Source of the DNA: CAZYFH01 sp965249175
GTDB taxonomy: Bacteria > Acidobacteriota > Vicinamibacteria > Vicinamibacterales > UBA8438
DNA: 64,000 bases
NCBI GenBank assembly: GCA_965249175.1
Contig: OZ252227.1
Location: 4,154,001 to 4,218,000 of the forward strand
Direction of reading: 5' to 3'
Both the position numbers and the translations under genes were made by a program. Below the pieces are notes generated by a model. The model had not been told where the DNA came from. It ran no database searches and saw only the letters and a list, made by a program, of their open reading frames with translations. Position 1 is the stretch's first letter, and the number at the start of each line of letters is the position of its first letter. Below are positions 54,259-63,999 of the stretch, piece after piece.

Positions 54259-54801
54259 CTACCGAGCCGGCAGCGTGCCGCCTTCGGCGAGGGTCTTCAT
54301 GTTCTGCAGCGCCCGGGTGAAGGCTGCCACCCGTCGCTCCCGGTCCGCTTCCCGGGCAGCGTCGTCCTCCAGCATCGAGTTGTCGAAGACCAGGGTATAG
54401 ACCAGCTTCGACGTGGTCGCGGTGACCGGTCGCGCCTCGAGGGTGCCGTGATACAGGTTGTACGGTTGGCCCTCTCTGGGGGACTGCGTATACGTGTAGG
54501 AGAGCTCGGTCTTTCCCACGAGAATCTCGTTGGCCACGCTGCGCACGGTGCCAAACTCGTCTTCCGCCCCCGACGTGATCGTGCACGGTATCCCGAACCA
54601 CTCCCCGATGTCGCAATAGCCTCCGACGCGCTCCCACACTTCGGACGCGGGGCGGTCGACGTCGATCTCCATGGGAATGAACGCGTAGGTCGGATTGGCG
54701 ACCACGATACCGCTTGGCGCCGGGGTCTGGGCGACGACCGTGGTCACAGAGGCCGCCGCGATCGCGAAGCCGGCAACGATGCTCATGAATCGAGTCCGCA
54801 T
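54259..54801 (-). CDS. Secreted SRPBCC (START/polyketide cyclase-like) protein
   Basis: The 180-residue protein has a signal peptide (MSIVAGFAIAAASVTTVVAQ). An SRPBCC fold follows, with IDVDRPASEVWERVGGYCDI early on and a C-terminal amphipathic helix (AAFTRALQNMKTLAEGG). Two Cys residues (GGYCDIGEWFGIPC) could form a disulfide. The ATG after GGAGGGTTTC is chosen. It is divergent from the next gene to its right and coupled to the DUF885 gene. Confidence 0.75.
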   Translation of the reverse strand: MRTRFMSIVAGFAIAAASVTTVVAQTPAPSGIVVANPTYAFIPMEIDVDRPASEVWERVGGYCDIGEWFGIPCTITSGAEDEFGTVRSVANEILVGKTELSYTYTQSPREGQPYNLYHGTLEARPVTATTSKLVYTLVFDNSMLEDDAAREADRERRVAAFTRALQNMKTLAEGGTLPAR

Positions 54802-54966
54802 GAAACCCTCCAGACAAGTTGGTTCACGACCGGAGACTGAGCGCCATCCGAGTATACGCGGTGACCCGGCCGCTGGCAGCACATCACGTCGTTCCAGGCG
54901 TACAATGCAGCGGCGCCGGTGATGTACGGGCGCAGCGGCGGAACCGCGAAGTTGAGGAGATACCCA

Positions 54967-55947
54967 ATGCGTCACCGACTTGTTGCCGTTGCGATCACGT
55001 TCTTCGCTGTCGGAGCGCTGGCCCCAGTGCCCGTGACCGGTCAGGGTCGGACACCCTGGGGCGATCCAGACCTGCAGGGTATCTGGAACAACGTGACCGC
55101 GACGCCGCTCGAAACGCCCGAAGAACTTGAGGGCAAATCGGTGCTGTCCGACGAGGAGGCGGCGGAGTACGAGCAGCAGCTTGCCGACCGCCTGCGCGAG
55201 GTCGAATCACGCGAGCACACGGGCTACTCCCCGAGTATCTGGTTCGAGACCAGCGATGCGCTCGTCGAGAACCGGACGGCGCTCGTCGTCGATCCGGCGG
55301 ACGGCAAACTGCCGGCGTTGACACCGGACGCCCAGCGCATCGTCGACGCGCGCGAGGCGGCGCGCCAATTCAACAGTGTCGGTGAGCCCATGACCCCCGC
55401 CGATGGACCCGAGGACCGCGGCCCTTACGAGCGATGCATCACCCGGGGGCTGCCCGGTTCGATGCTGCCCGGGTTCTACAACCACAACTACCAGATCCTG
55501 CAGACGCCCGGTTACGTGGTGATCCTCGTCGAGATGATTCACGACGCGCGAATCATCCCCGTGGACGGTCGGCCACATGTCGATGCGGGGATCCGTCAAT
55601 GGCTCGGGAACTCCCGCGGCCGGTGGGACGGCGACACGCTCGTCGTCGAGACGACCAATCTGTCGCCCATGGACCAACGCAACGTGGCGGTGTTCGGCAC
55701 CAGCACCGAGGGCCGCGTGGTCGAGCGGTTCACGCGTCTGGACGACGACACGATGGATTATCAGTTCACCGTCGAGGACCCGCCCACGTTCACGCAGCCC
55801 TGGACCGCATCGATTCCGATGACGAAGGTCGAGGGGCCGCTCTACGAGTACGCGTGCCACGAGGGCAACTACGGCCTGCCGAACATCCTCGCCGGCCATC
55901 GCAAGGAAGAAGCCGAAGCCGACGCTGAGAAGACCGCGGCGAGGTAG
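54967..55947 (+). CDS. Secreted protein, acidobacterial family of unknown function
   Basis: The 326-residue protein has a signal peptide (VAVAITFFAVGALAPVPVTG), then TPWGDPDLQGIWNN and LPGSMLPGFYNHNYQILQTP, VVILVEMIHDARIIPVDGRP and RGRWDGDTLVVETTNLS. This set of motifs recurs in a large, uncharacterised secreted family abundant in Acidobacteriota and marine Proteobacteria. AGGAGATACC precedes the ATG. Function is unknown; the conserved Trp and Tyr residues suggest ligand or carbohydrate binding. Confidence 0.7.
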   Translation: MRHRLVAVAITFFAVGALAPVPVTGQGRTPWGDPDLQGIWNNVTATPLETPEELEGKSVLSDEEAAEYEQQLADRLREVESREHTGYSPSIWFETSDALVENRTALVVDPADGKLPALTPDAQRIVDAREAARQFNSVGEPMTPADGPEDRGPYERCITRGLPGSMLPGFYNHNYQILQTPGYVVILVEMIHDARIIPVDGRPHVDAGIRQWLGNSRGRWDGDTLVVETTNLSPMDQRNVAVFGTSTEGRVVERFTRLDDDTMDYQFTVEDPPTFTQPWTASIPMTKVEGPLYEYACHEGNYGLPNILAGHRKEEAEADAEKTAAR

Positions 55948-55969
55948 TCGGCGGCTGAGCCCACACCGA

Positions 55970-58177
55970 CTACTCCGCCAGCGGGTGCGGCCGGATTTGG
56001 AACCGCACCATCTCACTCGTCATGCCTTTGCCGCCTTCGTTGTGCCAATTGAACGAGTCGTAGCTCGCCCACACCCCGCGGCCCTTCCATCCCGCATTCG
56101 GGTCGTCGATCCGCCCATCGAGGCCTCGCGTGTAGAAGCCGAGCGGATACGGCACGCGCATGGTCACCCACTCGCCCGTCTCCGGCAGCAGCGCCAGCAA
56201 CGAGTCGGAACCGGTGCCGTTCGCGATCGGAACGTTGGCGCCGAGCCCCAGCGTGTTGAACTGGTCTACCCAGTTGTAATAGTGGAACTCCGCGTTCGCC
56301 GAGCTCGTCACGCCTTTGATCTTCGGACCCGGTGACTGATAGATGGTCCATCCGTCTGGGCACTGCTGCCCGGTCGCCGTCGGACCGTTGGTCACGCGAC
56401 ACTGGCTGCGATCGAAGCTGGCCAGGTGCCCGCTCCCGGCGAGCGCCGTCCAGATCAACCCATTGCGATCGATATCGATCCCGCGGGGACCGAAGCCCCA
56501 CTGGCTCGGATCGACCGCCGTGTTCTCGAACGGCGGCTCGTAGATCTCCGAGATGCAGGTCTCGGGCGGGTTGTCGCCCGGATCGATGCGGACGAGGCTG
56601 CCCGGCATCGGGTACGGCTTGGCCACCCAGATCGATCCGTCAGTCGGGTGCGGAATGATCCCGTAGCTGAAGCTCCCGAACCGGGTGTCCTTGGTCGGGT
56701 CGGTGACACTCACCGCTCCCGGCCGCGTCACGTCGCGCCGGTCGGGCGGCTCGTTCCACGGCTTCGTGATCTTGCCGTCGCCGTTGGTGTCGAGCACCGT
56801 CGGACACCAGCCCTGCGCCGCCCGCTCGTCGGCTGTCTCGTCGTATAGCTTCGTGTTCAGCCATCCGACGACGTTGACGTCGCCGCTCAGCCACAGCGTG
56901 TCGTTCGCGTCGTCCGCAAACTGCAAGTGGTGCGTGCCGAAGCAGGTGTCGATCAGCACGAAGTCCTCCGCGTCGGGGTCGTAATAGGACACTTGGCGGG
57001 TCGCGGTCTCCGTCGGAAAGTACTTCGCCGAGGGATGAGTCGAGTCGCGGCACCAGTCGGGCGTCTCGCGCCCGGGTCGAATCGACTGGGTCAGCCAGAC
57101 GCGTCCCTTGTCATCCATCATCGGATTGTGGCCGCTGCCGCCCTCGCCGGTCGGCGGCCCCGGTTCGTTGCCCCAATAGAGTGACGGTACGGCGTCCGAC
57201 CGGCCCACGTACCCGTCCCGCCCGCGGCGCACCGGCACCCGGGCCGGCAAGTGCATGACCGTCGACTGGTGGGTGTTGGGATCGGTGATCGTCAGCGCGT
57301 TGCTGCCCAAGCCATACACGGGCCCGTTGGCGTAGAGCGTGGGGTTCCGCTTGTCGGTGACGATCTCATCGTGGATGAAGACGCGCGGTCCGCCCCATCC
57401 CCACATCGACAAGACGATGTTGCGCTCCGTGCCCTGCGGCCGCGGCGGCTGCGAAGGCACTTCGCCGGCCTGAATCCGGTCGGTCCAGTCGGCGTACATC
57501 TGGAGCGCCCGCTGGCTCCCCATCCGACCCAGCGCGCCCAGCATCGACGGCCCGCTCCCGCCGGCCTGCACCCGATGCTGCCAGGCCGCCAGCGTCGAGT
57601 CGAAGTCCCGGACATCGAGCATCGGCATCTCACGCGTCGCCTTGTTGCCCATCTGATGGCACAGCTGGCAGCCGTCCTTCAGCCGGTCGATCCAGTGCGC
57701 CTGTGTCCGCATCCCTTCGTTGATGCCGTTGCCGTCCGCCCCTGTTCCCGGAAACTCGTCTTCACCTGGGATCTCCAGCAGCGAGTACCAGTAGTTGGCC
57801 GGGTAGATCTCCGCGGCTTCCTTTGGCGTTGCGGCCGCCTTCGCCATCAGCGTCAGATCGTCGGAGGGCCGCGCAGCGGTCTTCTCGGAGTCGACCAAGC
57901 CGTAGCCGCGCACCCAGACCTCGTAGCCTGCCGCCGGCAGATCCGGTACCAGGAACCGCCCGTCGTCGTCAGTCACGACGATCTTGCGGAACCCGGTCTC
58001 GAGGTCGTTCGTTTCGGCGATCACCCACACGCCCGCCTCGGGCCCACTCGCACTCCGCACCACGCCGCGGATGTCATCGCTGCCCGCTGCGACATCGGCA
58101 TCGGCCAGCCACACGATGCTGCCGGCCCCGATCGCTGCCGCGCCGAGCAGTAGCACCACTCGATTTGCCACGCGCAT
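55970..58177 (-). CDS. Secreted beta-propeller protein with CarboxypepD_reg domain and a CXXCH haem site
   Basis: The 735-residue protein has an N-terminal signal segment, a carboxypeptidase-regulatory-like domain (SASGPEAGVWVIAETNDL, FLVPDLPAAGYEVWVRGYG), a Cys-Gln-Leu-Cys-His haem c site at about residues 173-177, and a beta-propeller with repeated DGSIWVAKPYPMPG and LIWTALAGSGHL motifs. It resembles virginiamycin-B-lyase-like propellers in Acidobacteriota. Export and haem suggest periplasmic electron transfer or oxidation, but the reaction is unknown. The ATG after GGGGAGG is chosen. Confidence 0.75.
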   Translation of the reverse strand: MRVANRVVLLLGAAAIGAGSIVWLADADVAAGSDDIRGVVRSASGPEAGVWVIAETNDLETGFRKIVVTDDDGRFLVPDLPAAGYEVWVRGYGLVDSEKTAARPSDDLTLMAKAAATPKEAAEIYPANYWYSLLEIPGEDEFPGTGADGNGINEGMRTQAHWIDRLKDGCQLCHQMGNKATREMPMLDVRDFDSTLAAWQHRVQAGGSGPSMLGALGRMGSQRALQMYADWTDRIQAGEVPSQPPRPQGTERNIVLSMWGWGGPRVFIHDEIVTDKRNPTLYANGPVYGLGSNALTITDPNTHQSTVMHLPARVPVRRGRDGYVGRSDAVPSLYWGNEPGPPTGEGGSGHNPMMDDKGRVWLTQSIRPGRETPDWCRDSTHPSAKYFPTETATRQVSYYDPDAEDFVLIDTCFGTHHLQFADDANDTLWLSGDVNVVGWLNTKLYDETADERAAQGWCPTVLDTNGDGKITKPWNEPPDRRDVTRPGAVSVTDPTKDTRFGSFSYGIIPHPTDGSIWVAKPYPMPGSLVRIDPGDNPPETCISEIYEPPFENTAVDPSQWGFGPRGIDIDRNGLIWTALAGSGHLASFDRSQCRVTNGPTATGQQCPDGWTIYQSPGPKIKGVTSSANAEFHYYNWVDQFNTLGLGANVPIANGTGSDSLLALLPETGEWVTMRVPYPLGFYTRGLDGRIDDPNAGWKGRGVWASYDSFNWHNEGGKGMTSEMVRFQIRPHPLAE

Positions 58178-58901
58178 CTTCGCCTCCCCCATCGTTGATC
58201 CGCCCCTGCGCGGTCACAGCCGCGCTCCGCGCCCCGTCGTTCGGCAACTCGAGCCGAAGGCTCACCTCCATGCCCGTCGCGACCGGTCCGAGGATCGCCG
58301 TGTGCGTCACGAGGCGGATGCCCGAGCGACTGATGTTGGTCGACACCCCATCCGTGACGTGACCCGCCAGACTGACGCCCACGGGCAACGCGAGCTCATA
58401 TCGCGCGTCGCGTGGGCTGGTCGGCTCCAACCGACGGTCCGACTGCAAGATCACGCGGGCCGTGACGGGCGGATACTCCAGCAGGAACGCGAATCCATCC
58501 GTCGGCCGAGGCGGTGGTTGCGTGAGGGCCGTTTCGATCCTCAGGAACGTCGCCTTGTCAAACGGCTTCTTCAAGAAAAAACGACCACTTTACTTGGGTC
58601 CCTCCCGCACGTGCCGGCTGTCTTCGAAGTACCCGGAGATATAGAGCACCCGTAGGTCCGGTCGCGCCTCGACGGCGAGTGCGGCCAGCTCAAAGCCGCC
58701 CGGGCTGCGCATCACCACGTCCGTCACGAGCAGGTCAATCGCGTCGGGGTAGCGCTCGACAATCTGGCGGGCGTCCGGTCCGTCCCGTGCCAGGAGCGCG
58801 ATGACCCCCTCGCTGTCCTCGAGAAACCGCCCAATCAGTCGCCGGAGGAACTCATCGTCCTCAGCTACCAGAATCGTCCGCGTGCCACCAGGGTCTGACA
58901 T
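58074..58901 (-). pseudogene. Response regulator-PilZ protein with an in-frame TAA
   Basis: The first part is a receiver domain (TILVAEDDEFLRRLIGRFL, phosphorylatable Asp in DLLVTDVVM, VLYISGYFEDS). A TAA at 58590-58592 follows EGPK; the same frame then gives SGRFFLKKPFDKATFLRIET, which holds the conserved Lys-Pro of receivers. It continues into a PilZ domain (ARYELALPVGVSLAGHV, STNISRSGIRLVTH), a c-di-GMP binding fold. The stop removes the conserved Lys and the effector domain. The end runs into the next gene, so the C-terminus is uncertain. IS-B copy 2 sits just upstream. Confidence 0.75.
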
Positions 58902-58979
58902 GTCACCGCCCGCGACAACGCGACCGGCCAATGTGGCCGCGCCGTCCCCGGAAAGGCAAGACACCGCCCGAAGAGACGG

Positions 58980-60411
58980 GGGGATGTCCCGTGCGCTGTT
59001 GAAACTCAGCGGCGGCTCGGTTCACGACTACGCAACCATCGCTGACGACTCCCCGAGGCCCAGCCGCGCGTCGCGCGCTCGGAGGGCCGCGACGAGGGCC
59101 GGCATATCTTTGCACCCTTTCACCCGACGGAACCCCTTCGCCGCTTCGAGCACCCCGGCGGCCACCCAGCGCAGCACCATCGTCCCACCGCGCCAACGCT
59201 TCACATTCCGTTTCACATGGCGGGTGCGGCTGAGCAGACTCTCAATGGCATTCGTGGTGGCGAGCGATCGTTGGAGGCGCTCCGACAGCCCCAGGCCGAG
59301 CACGGTCAGGGTGTCGTCGAGTCCTTCCCGCACGCTGGCGGCTGCACTCGGGTAGTCGGTGTCCAAGCGACGCGCGAGGTCCTGCAGCAGACGCGTCGCC
59401 GTCTTGACGTGGCGGTTCGTATAGGCGCGCGTGAGGATCGCCTGCACCCACGGACGCTGCGCCTCGGGGAGATGCTCCAGGATGTTCCGGCCCTTATGCA
59501 CTTGACACCGTTGCACGACGGCCGCCCGGCCGAACGTCTGGGTCACCGCGGCGTCGAGGGCCTTCGCCCCATCGACGATCACCAGGAGGCTCCGGTCGGT
59601 GCGAAGTCCGCGGCTCATGAGATTGGTCAACAGCCCCTGACAGACCGTCGCATTCTCGGTGGCCCCTTCCCAGAGGCCAAGCGGATGTTTGGTGCCCGAT
59701 TTATCGATGCCCAGGGCGACCACGATACAGTGGCTGCCGACGTGCACCCCATCGATCAGCAGTACGGCCAGGTCGAGGTTGTCGAGCGGCGTCGCGCGCC
59801 ACGCGTCCAACTGCGCCTGGGTCTGCGCCACAAAGCGTCGACTGACCGCACTCTTGCTCGTGCCCCGCGTGGTGATCTCCGCGCCGAGCGGCTCGAGACT
59901 CCGCGCATACTGGCGGGTCGCGACGCCGATGAGCCTCTGGTCGACGACCCGCCGGTTCAGCGGGTCCGCATCCGTGAACGCCCGCACGGTCGGCAGCGGC
60001 ACCTCCGTGCCGGCGCGGCGGGCACGCGGGCGCCGAATCGCGACCTTGCGCCCGCCCAACACGACCTGACTGGGGGCATGCCCGGCCCGGTACGCCCGTC
60101 GCGCCGCTTGATGCGCATACCGTGGCCCACACACCGCCGCCCGATCCTCTTCGAGCATGGCCTCGAGCACCTTCAGGCCCGAGGCCACGACCAGCTCCTG
60201 GAGCTCAGCCTCGGTATCCATCAGGATCTCGACCAACGGGAGGTGGCGCACCGACGGGGATTCCGATTGGCGACGACGAGTGACTGTGCGAGACTGCTGC
60301 TTCATGGCGGCTCCTTGCTGGGAGGCTTGCACCTCGGTTTAGTCACCGGTCGTATAGCACGACCAGTGAAGAGCCGCCGCTTCAAATTTCAACAGCTACT
60401 GGGACATCCCC
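58980..60411 (-). mobile_element. IS256-family element IS-B, copy 2
   Basis: It is 1432 bp, with ends GGGGATGTCCC and complement and the 8-bp direct repeat AGAGACGG (58972-58979 and 60412-60419). It lies just upstream of the response-regulator gene, so it separates that gene from its promoter region rather than breaking a frame. Confidence 0.93.
59028..60305 (-). CDS. IS256-family transposase, intact
   Basis: The 425-residue protein is the same as in copy 1 except for two residues, with LAVLLIDGVHVG, LLVIVDGAKALDAAV and LATTNAIESLLSRT supplying the DDE residues. The frame is complete and likely functional. The ATG after AAGGAGCCGCC is used as start. Confidence 0.92.
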   Translation of the reverse strand: MKQQSRTVTRRRQSESPSVRHLPLVEILMDTEAELQELVVASGLKVLEAMLEEDRAAVCGPRYAHQAARRAYRAGHAPSQVVLGGRKVAIRRPRARRAGTEVPLPTVRAFTDADPLNRRVVDQRLIGVATRQYARSLEPLGAEITTRGTSKSAVSRRFVAQTQAQLDAWRATPLDNLDLAVLLIDGVHVGSHCIVVALGIDKSGTKHPLGLWEGATENATVCQGLLTNLMSRGLRTDRSLLVIVDGAKALDAAVTQTFGRAAVVQRCQVHKGRNILEHLPEAQRPWVQAILTRAYTNRHVKTATRLLQDLARRLDTDYPSAAASVREGLDDTLTVLGLGLSERLQRSLATTNAIESLLSRTRHVKRNVKRWRGGTMVLRWVAAGVLEAAKGFRRVKGCKDMPALVAALRARDARLGLGESSAMVA

Positions 60412-60556
60412 AGAGACGGAGCCTCCCTCCCTAACAGCCCTTAACGTCGCGCGAGCCTCAACCGTACAGGAATTCGCCATCGGTCTGGATGACCGAGGAT
60501 CGCTACGCGGCATACGGGAACGGCGCGCGAAGAGGGGCCTATCGAAACTTGTGAGC

Positions 60557-61438
60557 TCAGTGCACCCTCAGCTCGACCTCGCCACGGTCCGCATGAATGC
60601 GCAACAACGCCCCGCCTCCGTTAATCGTTCCGCTGATCGCTCGACCGCTCTCCCGGACCGTCAGCGGCAACTCGGACGAAAAATCAGACCGACGAGAGAC
60701 GTCCGCGTCGATTGTCAGGCCCTGATGTTCGTCGAGCTCGATGTCGAGACTTCCGCGGTTCACATTCACTCGAGAATCACCATCGATACTGACATCGCGC
60801 ATGCTGACGCGAGTGCGGTCGAGGTCGAGTGTGAACGACGCATCCACACCGTCCAGCACGACGTCGCGCCCGCGGTCCATGGTCAGCTCGGCCTCCCCCG
60901 TGAGGTCGCTCACACGAAGATGACTGCGGTCGAGGTCGACGGTGACCTCCCCACTGAGGTCGACGGCTTCCAGGTTGCTCCGGTCGAGCTCAAACGCGAT
61001 GGCGCCGGCGAACCCCTGCACAGTGCCGTCACTCCGATCGATATCGAGCGTCAGGTCGAGCTGGCGCGGCGCGCGAATCTCATAGTGCACCGGTGGGCGT
61101 CGGCGGTCGAAAAACCATCGTCGCGGGACACCCCGGTAGTCGGCCTTGATTCTCACGGATCGGTCGGTCCCCGTCACATTGATGGAGGTCCCATCGACCG
61201 CCCGTTCGGCATACGACGCGCTCACGCCGCGCGGCGGCTCGATACGGGCACGGATCTCGACACGCGGTTGCTCCCAGGACGTCAGCTGCACGCTACCGCG
61301 AGACACCTCGAGCGTCAGTCGGCCCCCGAGCTCCAGCGTTGCTGTCTCTTCGACGATCTTGACCTGCGCCTCGACCGAGGCGCCCACCGAGAGTGCAGCG
61401 GCCACGATGAATACTCGGGCCCAAACTTCGCGTGACAT
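60557..61438 (-). CDS. Secreted DUF4097-like (putative adhesin/beta-helix) protein
   Basis: The 293-residue protein has a signal peptide (VFIVAAALSVGASVEAQ). The mature part is built of short repeated units with alternating Asp and hydrophobic residues (LDRSDGTVQGFAGAIAFELD, VTVDLDRSHLRVSDLTGEAE, VLDGVDASFTLDLDRTRV), the DUF4097 pattern. It is a longer paralogue of the protein at 219-821. GGGGGG and a weak ribosome binding site precede the ATG. It faces the mobile element at its 3' side and the ankyrin gene divergently at its 5' side. Confidence 0.7.
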   Translation of the reverse strand: MSREVWARVFIVAAALSVGASVEAQVKIVEETATLELGGRLTLEVSRGSVQLTSWEQPRVEIRARIEPPRGVSASYAERAVDGTSINVTGTDRSVRIKADYRGVPRRWFFDRRRPPVHYEIRAPRQLDLTLDIDRSDGTVQGFAGAIAFELDRSNLEAVDLSGEVTVDLDRSHLRVSDLTGEAELTMDRGRDVVLDGVDASFTLDLDRTRVSMRDVSIDGDSRVNVNRGSLDIELDEHQGLTIDADVSRRSDFSSELPLTVRESGRAISGTINGGGALLRIHADRGEVELRVH

Positions 61439-61579
61439 GGTGTCCCCCCCAATCCCGGGTCTTCGGGAGAGTAGACGCAACTGCTAGACAATAGTTCGAC
61501 ATCTGACCCTGGCGAAGCGGCGGCGCGCTGCGTATAGTGGGGTCTGAGTCGACATCGTCGCGAATAGGCAAAGGACACG

Positions 61580-63215
61580 ATGATGGGTCACACAGCTTCC
61601 CGTCGGGTTCTCTTGTTCGTCCCAGTGCTTCTGCTGACTGCGAGCGTGGCGACGGCCGCTGGCGCCGACCTCCGGCTGGTGAACGCCGCCGCGGAACAGG
61701 ATGGGGAGGCGGTGGTCGCCCTGCTCGGCAAAGGGGTCGACGTCAACACGCCTCGCGCAGATGGTGCGACGGCGCTTCTCTGGGCGACCCACTGGGACGA
61801 TCTCGCGACGGTCGACCTGCTGCTGCGGGCCGGCGCCGAGGTGAACGCGGCTGACGACCACGGCGTGACCCCGCTCGAGCGGGCTGCGGAGAACGCAAGC
61901 CCGGCAATGGTCGCACGGCTGCTGGCCGCGGGCGCGGATCCGAACGCGGCGCAGACCAGCGGACTGACGCCGTTGATGACGGCCGCACGGACCGGCAACG
62001 TGGAGGTCGTCGACGCGCTCCTGGCCGGGGGCGCGGACGTCAACGCGGAGACGGCAGAAACCGCGAGCACGGCGTTGATGTGGGCGGTGGCGGAACCCCA
62101 TCCGGACGTCGTGAAGGCGCTCCTCGACGCAAGCGCCACTCCTCACACCTCGACGGCCAAAGGGTTAACGCCGCTCCTGTTCGCGGCCCGCAACGGCGAC
62201 ATCGAGATGGCGAAGACTCTGATCGCCGCCGGTGTCGACGTGAACGAGACCGGCGTCGACGGTACGCATGCGCTGCCGTATGCGATCGTGGCCGGTCACG
62301 ACGCCTTCGCGCTGTTCTTGCTCGATGCGGGCGCCGATCCGAACAGCACGATGAGTGGGGTGGGCGCGCTGCATGCGGCAGTTGGCCGCGTCGACACCTG
62401 GTTGGGCGACTGGTATCGGCGTCACGGCCGGGGCGGGCTATTTGCGCGGTTTGGCCGGAGCGGCCTCGCGCCGGACCGGCGGCTCCCGCTCGTGAAGGCG
62501 CTGCTGGCGCACGGGGCGGACGTGAACGCGCGCATCGCGACGTCGGCCATGCTGATGAGCTACATCGGCTACCCGAGAAAGGGGGCGTTCGAGCCGTTCG
62601 CGTGCGGCACGGGCGACCTCCGTGGGGCCACGCCGCTGTGGGTCGCGGCGTACTCGGCGAACGCGCGAGTGCGACGCATTCGCCCAGACAACGTTGGTAG
62701 CGAGCCTTCAGGCGAGGGCATGACCCGCGCGAGCTCCGAGATCATCCGCGCGCTCTTGGGAGGCCGGCGCGGACCAGCACGTGACGACCGATGACGGGAC
62801 GACGCCGTTCATGGTCGCGGCCGGGCTCGGCCGCTCGACGTATACGCCACGGGAGCCACGCGGTGTCCGGTCGCAAGGCGCCGAGCAGGCCGTCGAGATC
62901 TTGCTCGACGCAGGGGCCGACATCAACGCGATCAACGAGGCCGACTTCACGGCGCTGCATGGTGCCGCGTTTCGCGGGCTGAACGAGGTCCTCACCTATC
63001 TGGTGGAGCACGGCGCCGAGATCGACGCGCGAGACTTCCGCGGCCGCACCGCTTATCGGATGGCAGAGGGATCCAAGCAGTCGTTCCAGTTCCAGAGCTG
63101 GCCGGAAACGGCCGCCCTGTTGGAGGAGCTCGGCGCCAACACCCGGCTGGGCATCCCGGGCACGCTCCAGGAGCGTCTCCGCGACGTCCCCGATGCGGCG
63201 CAGCAACAGCCCTGA
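61580..63215 (+). pseudogene. Secreted ankyrin-repeat protein with one frameshift
   Basis: After a signal peptide (VLLFVPVLLLTASVATAAG) come at least eight ankyrin repeats, for example DGATALLWATHWDDLATVDL, HGVTPLERAAENASPAMVAR and SGLTPLMTAARTGNVEVVDA. At about 62758 one extra G in a GGG run shifts the frame. Removing it turns ALLGGRRG into ALLEAGADQHVTTDDGTTPF and joins the last repeats (ADFTALHGAAFRGLNEVLTY), giving 544 residues in total. The damage is one base in a homopolymer, so sequencing error is possible. The exported protein probably mediates protein binding at the surface or in the periplasm. Confidence 0.75.
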
Positions 63216-63354
63216 CGCCGGGAGTTCGTGCCCCCGTACGCGTCAGACGGGCCCCTACTCGTCGGCCGGGTCCGCCCCATCCGCCGGTCGCGGTGGGCGG
63301 GACCGAAGGACATCCCCGAGTTCAAGGCCCTGATGCTGCGTGAGACAGGGCAGA

Positions 63355-63542
63355 TCGCGACAGCGCCACAACCGGCCTGGTCGTTGCACACATCTACTTC
63401 GCGCTTCGGCCCGACCACTAGTGGCTGACGAAAGCGATGATCTTCGGTCGGATCACGCGCCGGCAGTTCTTCCTGCACAACGAGCCCAACCGATGGCGGG
63501 TGTCAAACGACAGGCCGTGGGAAGTCGGTCAGTTCTCGGTGT
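63355..63542 (+). pseudogene. Remnant of a membrane cytochrome b-like protein
   Basis: In one frame the sequence reads TTGLVVAHIYFALRPDH, then TAG, then WLTKAMIFGRITRRQFFLHN and EPNRWRV. This resembles the last helix and C-terminal tail of di-haem cytochrome b-like proteins of Acidobacteriota (HIYFALRP and GWITRxxFLxHxDP). An in-frame stop breaks it and the rest is missing upstream. It ends where the convergent gene ends. Confidence 0.4.
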
Positions 63543-63999
63543 GATCTGCGCGGGCTTTCCGTTCCTCGGTGATGCGCGCGTAGTCATCGTCCGTGATGAA
63601 GATGACTTGCTGATTGGCGTGCGCCATCTCGTCCACGGTGCGGGGTCCGTAGCTCACCCATTGCCGCGGGTCCGGGTTGTTCCGGTTCGCGCGCGTGTTG
63701 TCGTGCCACGTCGTGATCTGGATGACCGTGCCCTTCGGTAGCACGGGCGCGTAGTCGGGGTCGTAGATGTAGTTCAGGTGCCAGGTGTTGTCGAACCGAT
63801 CGGCGTAGTTGATCACCTCGCGCTGACCATCCGGGTAGAGCGCCTCCATGAGGAACGACTTTCCGCGGTAGTGCATATGGGGCTGGAAGTTGTGGATGAT
63901 CGCGGGCGCCGGCAGCGCGTAGGTGCCCTGGTGCTGTACGACCGAATTCGGCGGGATCTCAAGGGACCGGGACGCGCCCGCCCCCATACCGACGTACAC
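63529..63999 (-). CDS. Copper type II ascorbate-dependent monooxygenase-like protein (partial, runs off the window)
   Basis: The visible C-terminal 156 residues include IIHNFQPHMHYRGKSFLMEA, which holds the His-x-His site, LPKGTVIQITTWHDNTRANR and PRTVDEMAHANQQVIFITDD. This is the C-terminal copper-monooxygenase-like domain often fused to a cytochrome c or redoxin domain in Acidobacteriota secreted proteins. The N-terminal part lies beyond base 64000, so the full domain order is not visible. Confidence 0.65.
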   Translation of the reverse strand: MYVGMGAGASRSLEIPPNSVVQHQGTYALPAPAIIHNFQPHMHYRGKSFLMEALYPDGQREVINYADRFDNTWHLNYIYDPDYAPVLPKGTVIQITTWHDNTRANRNNPDPRQWVSYGPRTVDEMAHANQQVIFITDDDYARITEERKARADHTEN

